A DNA stretch of 64,000 bases. Source: Phaeosaccion multiseriatum. Lineage: Eukaryota > Ochrophyta, other classes. Within the stretch, counting starts at the first letter, position 1, and every line of letters begins with the position of its first letter. The stretch is taken from positions 3,286,001 through 3,350,000 of the forward strand of contig OZ218958.1 in assembly GCA_965112735.1 (NCBI GenBank). Reading direction: 5' to 3'. A model generated the notes under the pieces. It did not search any database and had not been told where the DNA came from. It saw only the letters and a program-made list of their open reading frames with translations. This document shows positions 1 to 17,525 of the stretch, one piece after another. The position numbers were made by a program, and so were the translations under genes.

Positions 1-898
1 GAGGGAAGCCCCTCTCGTTGTACACCAGCAGCGGGTTACCCAGCGAACGGATGGGGGCGTAGGAAGTGGTAGAGCCGTCGCCATCCCGCCCACTACCACT
101 ACCACTGCCACTGCCATCAATCCTGCCACTTTGGCGGGAGGGGCGCTGCTGGACAAGCACAAGGTCAGTGGAGTTGAGGTCCATCTTGGAGATCTGAGCA
201 AGGCGGAGAGGGCAAGAGGAAGAGGGGAGAGGAGGAGGGTATAGGGTATAGAGAGGCGGAGAGGGGGAGGATGAGATGATGCAACAGGGAGAGAGGGGGA
301 GGGTATAATGTAGGTATGTATGCAAGACGAGGAGCAACCGTTACATGCCGCTGCCGACCTACAGTACCCTGGCAGTCGCTGCCCTGCTTGACTGTGCCTC
401 TGGGGGAACCACATCTCTCTCCCTCTCCCTCTCTCTCTCCAAGCCTCTCCCGCCCCCCCAACCAACCTTCTCATACGTCCTGCGCACGCTCAGAGGCAGC
501 TCAGCCCCCGCCGCAAAGACAATGTCCGTCACGTCCTCCGCCCTAAAGCGCCCGTCCGCCCCTGCCTCACACTTCTTGACATCCACCAGCCCCATCGCCC
601 TGGGCACCACATCCACCGCCTTGGTGATTGCGCTACTCCCTCCAGCCACCTCGCCACTACTGCCCCCGCCGCCGGAAGCAGGGCTACGGGCAATGTTACC
701 CTTGGACAGAGCAAGGGCGATGGCCGCGCCTCTGGCCAGGGCGAGAGCGCCCGGCTGCTCCACTGCAGCCGCCTGTTTGAAGAGGGTGATGACCTCATCT
801 CGGATGGAGGACGTGGGGGAGAGACCGCCCGTCAAGATGACGCGCTGGACCTGCTCGGTCGGTGGAGGAGAAGGGAAGGGGAGGACAAAACAAGGGGA

Positions 899-941
<43 letters not shown>

Positions 942-1447
942 AGGGGGGGGGAGGGGAGGGGGGGGGGTAAGCACAAACAAAAACAGCACGTGCGTACATG
1001 TCGAGAGAGAGAGAGAGAGATGACCAGGACGAATCAAACTCGGTACCGCACCTGCGCAGGCAGAACATCCGCAGCCTCCAGAGCCCCCGTTAGTGCCGTT
1101 CGGACGGCGTGCAGCATTCCTCCGGCGGCGGCCTCCATGTCCCCCCGGGACAAGCTCGTGCTGTACTCGAAGGATGGGTCGACGCTGCTGCACCCCTGAG
1201 GGAGGCTCACCTCCGCGCTCTCGGAGGAGGAGAGTGTCTCTCGGGCCAAGCGGGCTTGCTTGAGCAGACACCGCAAGAGAGTCTGTTTGGGGGTGGTTGG
1301 GGTTGGGTTGTTTTGTTGCGAGGGAGGGAAAGGAAGGGGAGGAGGGAGGGATGGAGAGGTGGAGACATGAGGTGCATGCCATGCAAAATGGAGGAAAGCG
1401 CACCGGTGAGGTAGGAGGAGATACGGAGAAAGATTGAGGAGAGCGAC

Positions 1448-1487
<40 letters not shown>

Positions 1488-3632
1488 CCCATACGCGCAA
1501 GCCCGCAGCCGCCCCACAGACTCCTTAAGTTGTGACAGGAGCCGCACACTCGTCTCGCACCTTATCCTTGGCGAACTGTTCGCCGTGCCTGTCCTCGATG
1601 GCGGCCATTAGGGCCTTTGCGATCTGCCGCTCCATGTCCAGGCCTCCGCTGTAACTGTCACCCGCCGACCCCAGTAGCCTCATCTGCTGGCCTCCCCCCT
1701 GCCCTTGCCCTTGCCCTTCGCCCTCCCCCTCATCCTCACGCTCGTCCCTCATACTCTCCACTACACCGACATCGATGCAACTGGCCCCCACGCTCACAGA
1801 GACGGTCAACTCCCTGGCGCCACTCCCGCTGCTCTTTCCCTTCTTCTTTCCACCAGAGGCAGGAGAAACAGACGACTCGCCCCCACCACCCCCCACTCCT
1901 CCTCCTCCTCCTGCTGCTGCTGCTGCCGCTGCTGCTGCTCCTTTGTCTCCTGGCAACGCCACATGGCTCAACACGCTCGCCCCCAGAGCCGCCGCCAGGG
2001 GAGTGCTGATGAACAAGGCCGGAGTCATGCACGCCGTGTAGACTGCCTTCTGCAGGGCCACTCGCTGCACGTCACCGAAGGACGAGGGCACCGACAGCGC
2101 GCAGAAGGCAGTGGACACGCCGTAACGCTCCTTGGCCGCAATCTTCAGAGAGGTCAGGAGGATTGCGAGCACATTCTCTGCGAGTGTGGTCATGCCTCGG
2201 TCCTTGGACACGGCGGCGTCCGGACTCAGGATTCGGATCTGATTGCACGGATGTGTGGAGTGCATGATGGGTGGTAAGACGAGCGTCGGGCATACATACA
2301 TACCGGCATACGGGGGGGGGGAATGGAAGAAAGGCTCGTTGAGGAGAAGGACGAGGACGATGGGAAGCTTTCTTTGGGGTGGAGGGATGGATTGGAGAGC
2401 GTGGAAATGCTGTTGATGCCGTCGCGTGGGGACGGCAGGCAAAGAGCAAGGAGCAACACACAGCAGTCCCCTCCCCACCGCCTCCACCTCCTCCACCACA
2501 TACGCCTTGTTTCTTTTCACAGCCCTCGAACCACATGCATGCTTGCTGCCACCGCTGCTTCTGCGTGCTTTCTTTGACCCATGCAAGGCCGTGCCCACGC
2601 ACCCACCTGAATGCCCGACGTGTCCTCGAACTCCTCATCATCCTCCTTGCACGGCAAGATGTCAAAGTCTCTACCGAGCCTCTCCTTACGCACCGCCGCC
2701 TCGCCCATCGCCCTCAGGCCGAGAAGCCTCAGCAGTCCCTCCACGGGCATGCCCCCCTTGCCAGAGCTGCCCGCCGACACCTTCCAGCCCTTGGGCATGG
2801 AGTCACCTCGGTCGTCGCGGTACAGCCATTTGCGGAGGCCCTGACAGGGGTCATGGGAGGGAGGGAGGGAGGGAGGGAGAGACGGGAAAGGTGCTCGTGT
2901 TGGCTGGCTGTGACGTGACGGTTGTGTTAGCGCTGTTTGACGCATGCCCTGATCGGAGGAGATCAGGGAGAGAGAGAGCTTTGCCTGATTTGACAGACAA
3001 GAGGGCTTTGAAGCAAGCAGCATCAACGCCAGCCGTAGTAGTAGGCAGGCAATACTACCGCGGCAGCCAGCACGCACCTTCACGCCGACTACAGGGTCGC
3101 ACACAAGGGTGGCTGGGAGAGGCCCCACGAGAGGCACCAAGCCGCCCTTGCGGTCCTTCAGGTGCAGCACTGCGCTGTACTGCTCGGTGCCGAGATCGAT
3201 GCCCAAAGAGGCCTTGGGGTCGTCCTCGACCTACGAGGCACAGCAGGGGCGAGGTGCAGCATGGAGGAGAGAGGGATCGGGGGGAGCGAGAGGGAGGGGT
3301 GGAGAAAGGACCAGAAAGGGAGGGAAATCGTCAGAAGGGACTATATTTCTTTCGTTCGTCGCTTCGGTGCACGGCAACTGCGTAAAACCTCTACGTAAAG
3401 AGGTTAATGGCCTCCTATTCCTCACCTCTGGAGCCGCTTCCTCCACCCTCCTGCCCCGAAGGTCGAAGGCGCCTCCCGCCCCGGCAGCCCCCCCCGCCGA
3501 GCTCGCGTTCGGCTGGGGCATCTGCGGAGCCTGATTGAAGTTCATTGCCATGGCGTTCCCCGACATCATCGCTCCTCCGCTCATGCCGCCCCCCATCGCC
3601 ATCCCTCCCCCTCCTGAGGCGGTGAGAGACAT
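1..3632 (-). CDS. Atypical Hsp70-family (DnaK-like) chaperone, 3' end outside window
   Basis: Exons read on the minus strand as 3632-3426, 3230-3078, 2840-2607, 2238-1561, about 1523 to 1490 (uncertain), 1282-1052, 850-467 and 184 to beyond 1. Almost all junctions are phase 0 GT-AG. The start is the ATG at 3632, giving a Gly/Met-rich N-terminal tail. The ATP-binding phosphate-1 motif is GIDLGTEQYSAVL at about residue 78, where a normal Hsp70 has GIDLGTT. An RLxxxxxxARxTLSS segment and the adenosine motif LTGGLSPTSSIRDE follow, then the start of the substrate-binding domain. The phosphate-2 loop, DLGGGTFDV in the family, is degenerate here (VSVGASCIDVGVV), next to an Ala/Gly-rich insertion. 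This favours an Hsp110/Grp170/Ssz1-like or divergent Hsp70 over a standard refolding chaperone. It is divergently arranged with the eIF2B epsilon gene, 311 bp apart. The family is well supported; the subfamily is not. Confidence 0.82.
1524..1560 (-). other. Predicted 37-nt intron in the Hsp70-like gene
   Basis: On the minus strand the large fourth exon ends KDK at a GTGCGA donor. An acceptor ending CTTAAG only 37 nt later opens ESVGRLRA, which fits the spacing expected before the TLLRCLLKQARLARETLSS helix of Hsp70 proteins. Reading through would give CAAPVTT and a stop. The next donor, near 1490, is not clear: a GC donor would keep phase. The call is therefore tentative. Confidence 0.45.
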
Positions 3633-3943
3633 GGCTCTGCCTTGTGTGTCCAGCAGACAAGACTCAAGAAATGACGAGTGTACGATGAAAGACAGGCTCC
3701 AGGGTCAAGAGGACAGAGAAGAGGACCTCACGTGTGTGAGTAGATCTACAGACACGCGGGAGAGCCCACGCGTCGGACAAGGCAGAAGTAGAGGCTTCGC
3801 CTTCGAGTTGGGTGTGAGCGTAAGGAATTACGTAAGGGAGGGGGAGAATCCAAGTCGAGGGATCCAAATAAAGGAGATTATACAGAGCAGTGAGGCCAGC
3901 GAGGGAAGAGGAGGAGCTTGAAGGCCTTCAGCAGAGAGGGTAG
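3633..3943. promoter_or_regulatory. Divergent intergenic region between Hsp70-like and eIF2B epsilon genes
   Basis: This 311-bp gap separates two divergently transcribed start codons, so it must hold both promoters and 5' UTRs. I see no TATA box or other motif that I can name with confidence. Confidence 0.5.
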
Positions 3944-10868
<6,925 letters not shown>

Positions 10869-11263
10869 AACGTCCCCACAGCTTCCTTGCCGGCCTTTTG
10901 CCTTACCTTGTGCTCCTTGCTTTACTTGACTGAAGCAGTGCCCCTTGCTTTACATGACTGAAGCACTGCTCCCTTTAACAAGGCTTCTTGACGAGGCTTT
11001 TCATTCATTTAAAACTCTCCATTTGCGTAAGCATCGCCCAAATCGCCCGTTTTTTAGAAGTCGGGCGGCAAGGGGGAGTGCTCTTGCAGAAATGCTGACA
11101 AGTAGGGAAGGGGAAAAGCGATGAAAGCCGAAAGACTACAAGATGGATCGATAGGCATCTCAAAGAGCTACATGAAGAGCTATAGCGCTTCTCCCACCGA
11201 CATTTTCCTGAGCTCTCCCAAAACTCGAAAAAATAAAAAAAGCAATAATATTACGAAATCGAG
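10869..11263. other. Convergent intergenic region
   Basis: This 395-bp region lies between the eIF2B epsilon stop and the FNIP gene A stop, so it holds both 3' UTRs. It contains a short direct repeat (CCTTGCTTTAC...TGAAGCA at about 10915-10965) and an A-rich stretch near 11230. No gene is seen. Confidence 0.6.
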
Positions 11264-12667
11264 TTAAGAACACATCACCTGAAGCCCCTCGGGTCGATCT
11301 GCAGGCAGCGGGCATCCCCTCCCCACCGTAAGCTTCTTGAGCCCAGCCGGTAGGCTCTCCAGAGGGCAGGAGTATTGAGACCTCAGTGTAAGAGTCCGCA
11401 GAGAGGGAGGGAGGTCCAGGGGGAGGTTAAAGTCACGCCCCATGCCTACCTCCTCGACACCATTGGGAAGGACCACAGGCTGATTGAAGTAATATCCAAA
11501 AGTGACCTTCTTGATCGAGGAAGGGAGATCGATTGGCCTGTTGAACCTTGAGTACCCCTCAAACCTCAGCTCCTCCAGAGAGCTTGGTAGCACCAAATCA
11601 GCCTGATTGAGGTGTTGTCCAAAAGTGACCTTCTTCAGCGAGGAAGGGAGAACGATTGGCCTGTTGAAATGTGAGTACCCCTCAAACCTCAGCTCCTCCA
11701 GAGAGCTTGGTAGCACCAAATCAGCCTGATTGAAGTGTTGTCCAAAAGTGACCTTCTTCAGCGGGGAAGGGAGAACGATTGGCCTGTTGAACCTTGAGAA
11801 AGTTGGAAACTCCAGCTCCTCCAGAGAGCTTGGTAGCACCAAATCAGCCTGATCGAAGAGAACTCCAAAAGTGACCTTCTTCAGGGAGGAAGGAAGAGCG
11901 ATAGGCCTGTTGAAACCTGAGTCCTCTGAAAACCCCAGCTCCTCCATAGAGCTTGGTAGCACCAAATCAGCCTGATTGAAGTATTCTCCAAAAGTGACCT
12001 TCTTCAGCGAGGAAGGGAGAACGATTGGCCTGTTGAACCACGACAATGGTGAAAACTCCACCTCCTCCACGCCGCTCGGCACAACAACGTCGCAAGCATC
12101 GAAGAACTCCGAAAAAGTCACACGCTTGACCGACAGTGGCAACAGTGCCAACACTTTGAGAGCAAGGGCCGCATCAGTTGGAGTCAGCTCGTCAGCGCCT
12201 GGACGTTGGATGCCGAGGCGCACCGCCCTGACGCGAAAGGAACCCGCCATACCATGGTCCGGCTGCCTCGCCCTAACCCTCCCCGACCTTCGAAGCCCTT
12301 CCACGGCATGTCTTCCCCGCATGGAGGCGGGAGGAGGGGAGGAAGCCGCAGCAAGGCGTTGAGTCTCCTCGCGCTCCCGCTGTTGCTGCTGCTTCAGCAT
12401 GCTCAGCACCCGTGACTGGATAGCTTGTGGCATCTCGGCGTTGATCACCAAAGCGCGGGAAGTAAACTTGTCCACCTCCTTGCATACGCCCCACAGAGCC
12501 TTGTTCGAAACACGGCCGGCAACCATCCTCAATGCCGCCGGCCCGCTGCTGCTGAGACTGGTGCGCTCTGGCAAATCCCCATCCGCTCCACCGGTCTTTT
12601 GATGGCTTTCTTCCATCACGACGCCCCCCCCGTTCGTTTCACCCCCCTTCGACGTGCTGCCCTTCAT
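11264..12667 (-). CDS. FNIP-repeat protein, copy A
   Basis: A single-exon frame of 467 aa starting MKGSTSKGGET. A conserved N-terminal block (LWGVCKEVDKFTSRALVINAEMP, about residues 59-81) is followed by a Gln/Arg-rich helix and a lead-in repeat. Then come four full 41-residue units plus a partial one. Each unit has the form FNRPIxLPSSLKKVTFGxxF then xQADLVLPSSLEELxF, which fits tandem FNIP half-repeats (the family is known from Dictyostelium and giant viruses; LRR-like). No signal peptide or membrane span is seen. FNIP proteins are presumed protein-binding, and the partner is unknown. It is head-to-head with the ankyrin gene at 12969, the same arrangement as copies B and C. It has no introns, unlike its neighbours. 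Confidence 0.85.
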   Translation of the reverse strand: MKGSTSKGGETNGGGVVMEESHQKTGGADGDLPERTSLSSSGPAALRMVAGRVSNKALWGVCKEVDKFTSRALVINAEMPQAIQSRVLSMLKQQQQREREETQRLAAASSPPPASMRGRHAVEGLRRSGRVRARQPDHGMAGSFRVRAVRLGIQRPGADELTPTDAALALKVLALLPLSVKRVTFSEFFDACDVVVPSGVEEVEFSPLSWFNRPIVLPSSLKKVTFGEYFNQADLVLPSSMEELGFSEDSGFNRPIALPSSLKKVTFGVLFDQADLVLPSSLEELEFPTFSRFNRPIVLPSPLKKVTFGQHFNQADLVLPSSLEELRFEGYSHFNRPIVLPSSLKKVTFGQHLNQADLVLPSSLEELRFEGYSRFNRPIDLPSSIKKVTFGYYFNQPVVLPNGVEEVGMGRDFNLPLDLPPSLRTLTLRSQYSCPLESLPAGLKKLTVGRGCPLPADRPEGLQVMCS

Positions 12668-12968
12668 TGTACTCCCTCTCCTTCCCCCTTTCCAGCGTCA
12701 CTGCGATACTTCGCTGTGGTGGGGTGGTGCAGACCGACTGATCGGGAATCGGGGAGGACATTTTACATATTACACCCTTAAGAGTGCAGTGCAGTGCATC
12801 TATCGGGGAGGACATGACGATGAAAGGAATTGACTTGACGTGTTGGTGCTAGATTCGTCGAGGGCTCACAGCTCCGAGGGTTGGAAGGGGGGGGGGGGGG
12901 GGCAACAATCGGCCTCCCCTCTTCCTCTTCCTTTCGATTCCCACCTCTGCTTCTCTTACAGTTCCAAC
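12668..12968. promoter_or_regulatory. Shared divergent promoter region, pair A
   Basis: A 301-bp gap between the start codons of FNIP A and ankyrin A. It contains the block TTGACGTGTTGGTGCTAGA followed by GAGGGCTCACAGCTCCGAG and then a G-run. The same block occurs in pairs B and C, so it is a conserved 5' element of the ankyrin gene. Confidence 0.6.
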
Positions 12969-14399
12969 ATGGAGGACATACATGCGAGTATCGCAGCAGT
13001 GAGTAGGAAGGAGGAGGCAGTGGAGCAGGCGTTGAGCGGGCAGGGCAGCTACTTGGGGCTGTGCTTGGGAGGAGCAGCACCAGCAGCGGATGGTGAGAGG
13101 GAGGGAGTGAGGAAGGAGCTGCTGATGCACCTCCAAGCTTTGAGGGAGGAGAAGGCGAAAGAGAAAGCTCGCCTGAGGGAAGAGAAGGCTCACGAGAGGG
13201 ACGAGAAGGTTCGCGAGAGGGAAATGGAGGAAAAGCGGTTCGAGGAGAAGACAAAAGAGAGGATCCTGGAGAGCGAGAAGGAGCTTATCCTCCTCCGCCT
13301 CGAAGTGCAACCACCAGCAGCCACCAGAGGCCGCAGCTTCCTCCATCAAGGTGCCGACATACAGGAGGGGATAGTAGAGAGAAGGCGGGGCACCAAGCGG
13401 CGACGTTCGACTTCAGGAAGGGAGGATGGAGATGGCGGAGATGGTGGACGTGCTACAATTCGTCGAGCTTCCCTTCCTGGTCCGGGCGCCTGTGCAAATG
13501 CCTTTGGCATGAGAGAGGTATATGGAAAGGTGATGGAGCTCGTGGGGAAAGGGGAATACGCTTTCGTCGCGACCGTGTGCAAGGAGTGGAGGGGGCACTA
13601 CATCGTTGCGCACCCAGCCAAGACAAGCCAAAGGAGTGTAGTTGCCTCCATCGATCGTGTGTACTGGGCCAGGAGGCACGGCTACGAGCTTACAGTCGAA
13701 TCGTTCAGGGCCGCTGCTCAGTATGGAGATGTGAGCATGTGCAAGGCCCTCCATCACATGGGCTGTGCCTGGAGCGAGGCTGTGTGCCGCTCTGCAGCTT
13801 TGAACGAGCGGCACAGCCTGTGTGTGCTCAAGTGGCTGCGCTCAGAGGACTCGGCTGACGCCAAGGAGGGGAAATGCCCGTGGAATGAGGAGGTCTGCGA
13901 TGCTGCTGCGCGGAGGGGGGACTTGAAACTGCTGGAGTGGCTTCTGTCGGATGCTGTGAGCGCCCCCTTTAATGAGGTGATGTGGCTCTGTGCTATTCGT
14001 TATGGGCGCATCTCTGCGCTGGCATGGCTGCTGAACAATCCCAAGGTCAGGGCTAAGCTGGACGGAGCGGAGGAGGGCAGTTGGTGGAGGAGTGGAGCTA
14101 GTTCTGCTGCTCATGGCAGTCAAAGTGCTTTGCGGTGGCTGCACGCCAATGCGAGTGGGCTTTGTGATTGGACCCCTGACGTATGCAGATATGCACTTGA
14201 AGGAGGCAAGAGCCTGGAAATGCTGCAGTGGCTCCGCTCAGAAGAGGTGGGCTGTCCGTGGGACGAGAGTGTCTGTCCAGAGGCCATCAGGAGAGCGGAG
14301 GAGGAAGCAGGTGGACAGTGGGACATCAGGGGAAGTGTCTTTGAGGAGATGAAGCAGTGGGTCCATGCCAATGGGCACCCCTGCGACTGCGAGGACTGA
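12969..14399 (+). CDS. Coiled-coil, F-box-like, ankyrin-repeat protein, copy A
   Basis: A single-exon frame of 476 aa. I chose the ATG at 12969 (MEDIHASIAAVSRK) because this start is conserved in all three copies, while the frame upstream runs through a variable G-run. Residues about 43-112 are a highly charged Glu/Lys/Arg coiled coil. A basic patch follows (RRRGTKRRRS). Residues about 178-203 (VYGKVMELVGKGEYAFVATVCKEWRGHY) resemble the F-box-like start of stramenopile ankyrin proteins. The rest is divergent ankyrin-type repeats with LLEWLLSD, LKWLRSE and CPWDESVCPEA signatures. A role as a protein-interaction adaptor, possibly in ubiquitin ligation, is inference. It is paired head-to-head with FNIP A. 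Confidence 0.85.
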   Translation: MEDIHASIAAVSRKEEAVEQALSGQGSYLGLCLGGAAPAADGEREGVRKELLMHLQALREEKAKEKARLREEKAHERDEKVREREMEEKRFEEKTKERILESEKELILLRLEVQPPAATRGRSFLHQGADIQEGIVERRRGTKRRRSTSGREDGDGGDGGRATIRRASLPGPGACANAFGMREVYGKVMELVGKGEYAFVATVCKEWRGHYIVAHPAKTSQRSVVASIDRVYWARRHGYELTVESFRAAAQYGDVSMCKALHHMGCAWSEAVCRSAALNERHSLCVLKWLRSEDSADAKEGKCPWNEEVCDAAARRGDLKLLEWLLSDAVSAPFNEVMWLCAIRYGRISALAWLLNNPKVRAKLDGAEEGSWWRSGASSAAHGSQSALRWLHANASGLCDWTPDVCRYALEGGKSLEMLQWLRSEEVGCPWDESVCPEAIRRAEEEAGGQWDIRGSVFEEMKQWVHANGHPCDCED

Positions 14400-15019
14400 T
14401 GAGCCAGAAGCAGTGTATATGTATGGTCGGCCATGGTAACGAACACATGAGACGGGTGCCTCTCCTGTGAGTACCAGCTTGGCATACATTTATAAGTATT
14501 ATACATAAACATGGCCCCGCCCACGGACCCGGCTTCTGTAAGAGATCCGAGACCAACGACGGCTCCTAAAGCGTCGAAAAAGAGAGCAAATAAATCTAAA
14601 CTAACCCCTGCCAGCTGCTTCCTTGGCACTCGGCCCGCCACGTTTCGGACTACTGGATGCGAGGCAAGCGGCTCGCAGCCTTCTGCGACAGAGGACACGC
14701 TCTTGCCCTCTGTCCTTCCTTTCTGTTGCCTGTAGCCCCCCCCCCCCCAACCTTCAGACAGGGCCATTCTTCAACAGACTGCACGAGATCCCTGTACCGT
14801 CTCGCTCATAAACACTAGAGCTCTAAAGAGAAACTAGAGCTCTCCCTCTCTAGCGCTCTCTCCCTCCTGCTCCCTCTCTCTTCTCCCTGCTCTGGTTCAC
14901 CCGAAAGCCTTCCCTCCAGAAGCGTGAAAGGAAGGCGCCGGGCTCGGCAAGTCTCTGCTGCCAGACAGACAGACAGATAGACAGACAGACCTGGCGATCC
15001 ACGCGTGTCCTTCCCCTCC
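14400..15019. other. Convergent intergenic region
   Basis: 3' flank of ankyrin A and of the gene at 15020-17219. Similarity to copies B and C ends soon after the ankyrin stop codon. It contains an AGAGCTCT-rich stretch (about 14810-14870) and a (GACA)n run (about 14962-14990). No gene is recognised. Confidence 0.5.
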
Positions 15020-15185
15020 TCACCCCAGCGTCATGCCTGCCAGCAGAGCGGCAGAGCCGGGCCCGTAAGCTGAGCCTCCGGTGTTCGTCTCCTGAGAGCG
15101 CCGTCGGAGGGGGGAGAGCGACCGCACCCCGTCGGTAGCGCTACGAGTTATCTGAGGGGCGGGAGAAGAAGAAGAAGAAGAAGAA

Positions 15186-15217
<32 letters not shown>

Positions 15218-17219
15218 AGGAGGAGGATACGACAGTGAGATGGAGAGGGAGACAGCGAGATTCAAAACGAAAGAGAAAGAGAGAGCGAGGGGGGAAATAC
15301 CGGCAGAGGACGAGGAAGACAAAGAAGAGGGGGAGTAGAGATGGGACCACAGGGGCCAACGCGTCCAGGACTAGAAGGACACGATGAGCGACAGGAGACA
15401 GCAAGACACAACAAAGAGACCACAGACACGAGAAACTAACAAGAGACGATCGACAACCAACCTTCGGCGGAAGCTGCGCCTTGACGACGTCGGGAGTGGT
15501 GACCCGCAGATAGCGGATGTTGCGGCCTGTGCGGAAGTCCGTCTTCTCCACCACGATGGTGTCGAGGCGCAGCCAGTCCTCCGGAGAGCGCATGCTGAAG
15601 CTCTCGCTGGCGCTGTCTAGGTCCCCGAGGTGCACAAGGCTGTAGAAGTTGACGCACCGCACCACGCTGTGCAGGCTACCGTCCACCAGAAACACCTTCA
15701 TATTCGTTGACATGGGGTAGGTAGGTTCATTGGCTTAGGTCAGGTGGTGTCGTTGGTATATTATTATTCGTTGGCATTGGTCAGACAGTGAGTCAATCAG
15801 TCAGTCAGTCAGTCAGTCAGTCAGTCAGTCAGTTCAGGAATCAGGGACGGGCCAAGGTGCAAAACACACTTGTTGTTGGGAAGTCGGATGGGTGGGGGAG
15901 ATGAGCCCAAGTGCCCTTCGTGGTGGCTCCACTCTCTCCTTCCCTCCTCCCTCCTCCGTGCGACTTACTTCAATGTTGATGGGGCTGGAGGCCCCGTCCC
16001 CTCTCCCCCTTCCCTTGAGGAGGTACTCGGTATCGGCCCCAAAGAGTTGCTCGATGGTGAAGTAACTGTCACTCCCCGAAGTTGTGCGGCTGCGTGTGCG
16101 GTGAGTGGAAGGGGGAAGGGGTGGGTGTGGGTGGGTGTGCACCGCTATGAGTGGGAAGCCGCGCAGGCACGACACGAGGCCGTCCGTGCGTCTACTACAC
16201 TTCCGTTGACATACTACACTTCCGTTGACATGTTGCAGCCTCCAGAACCTTCCCTCTCTCCCTCCTTTCCTCCCTTTGCGCATTCCTCCCATTCCTCCCT
16301 TCCTCCTTCCCCCCCTCCCTCGCTCCCTCCCTCGCCCCCTCCTGCCTCCATTCCCCCCCGTCCCTCCCTCCTCCCTTCGCGCATTCCTCCCATTCCTCCC
16401 TCCATCATTCTGCAAGCGAGCAGGAGCCTCTGCCTACCTACCCTACCTGGCCTTGCAGAGAATGGCCTCAACGATGCTGCTGACATTGGTGGAGCCCGTG
16501 TAGTCTGGGGAGGCCGTGAGGATCCTCACCACCTGCTCCAGCGACTTGATGAACAGCTCCCCGTGCCCCAGAAACTGCACGTCGTTCAGAATAACCTGGC
16601 CACATTCACAACATGCAAATGCACACACACACACATAGGCATATACACACCAGGCAAGGCATGGAATGGGACGAATTGCTTCATAGTTAGAGCACGGAGG
16701 CAAAAACACACACACACACACACCACAGACAAAACATGTAGCGAGGCCTCCGCTTTCCTCACGGTACAGTGCCATTTGCACGGGCACGGAAGGAGAGGAG
16801 GGCGAGACATCTCTCGCAAAGCGCCTGATCCGCGAGCAAGGGGCCCGTCAGCAGATCGGGGTCCTGCTCGACCCCTGCGCCCCGTCGTCTCGCACGTGTT
16901 GAAAGACAGCAGTAGCATAACTATATGGAGGCTTGCGCTGGTTCATCCGCCCCCATCTTGGCCTCTCCCAAGCGCTCCCAGGGGACTGTAGGCTGCTACT
17001 TGCCTTCTCTCTGTGAATGTCGTTGATGGCCTGCGTTAATGTCACCTCCGAGTCGCTCAGAGGGATGCAGCTAAAGTGCTCGGGAAAATCCATGAAGGCG
17101 CCGATGACCTTGTCCCTGTCGTGCATGGCGCAGGCCTTCTGCACCACATCGACGATGACTCTGTTGAGGCTGACTCGAGCCACGCTTTCACGCCGACCGC
17201 GAGGCTGGAAGGCCGCCAT
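15020..17219 (-). CDS. Conserved-looking protein of unknown function, five exons
   Basis: Exons on the minus strand are 17219-17004, 16595-16447, 16089-15969, 15695-15462 and 15151-15020, with phases that join exactly, giving 283 aa. The first intron uses a GC donor (AAG then GCAAGT). The acceptor before VFLVDGSLHS lacks a good pyrimidine tract but keeps phase. The sequence is mixed, with no signal peptide or membrane span. It includes VILNDVQFLGHGELFIKSLEQVVRILT (split here by the mention only) and a Ser-rich acidic strand-like segment. The last 43 residues are Ser/Arg/Gly-rich and disordered in appearance. I do not recognise the family. The splice consistency and non-repetitive composition argue that it is real. 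Confidence 0.6.
15163..15223 (+). repeat. (GAA)n/(GAG)n array in intron 4 of the 15020-17219 gene
   Basis: About 60 bp of GAAGAAGAA units ending in GGAGGAGG. On the gene's sense strand this is a TTC-rich pyrimidine tract just upstream of the acceptor at 15151. Confidence 0.9.
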
Positions 17220-17525
17220 TGATGCCCAGGGTCAGTCTGTCCGTCCCACTGGAGTCTCTCTCACATTCTCGCTGAAGAAAGCGTCTGCTACTTCCGCACG
17301 CGGGGAGAGCGGCGAGAGGCCACCAGCCAGCCTCTCTTATCGTCCCACAATGCCAGTTTTTTTGTCTTTCCTTGTCTCTCTTTTGTCTGCTTCCGTCTCG
17401 CTCAGACTTCTGCTCATATGCCTCCATCCAGTACCTGGGGTCAGGGGTTTTGGGCACATGATCGATTTTTGTTCAAAAATCCTCGAGCCAATAAAGAGCT
17501 TAGGGACCTTGTGGTGCATTGAAGT

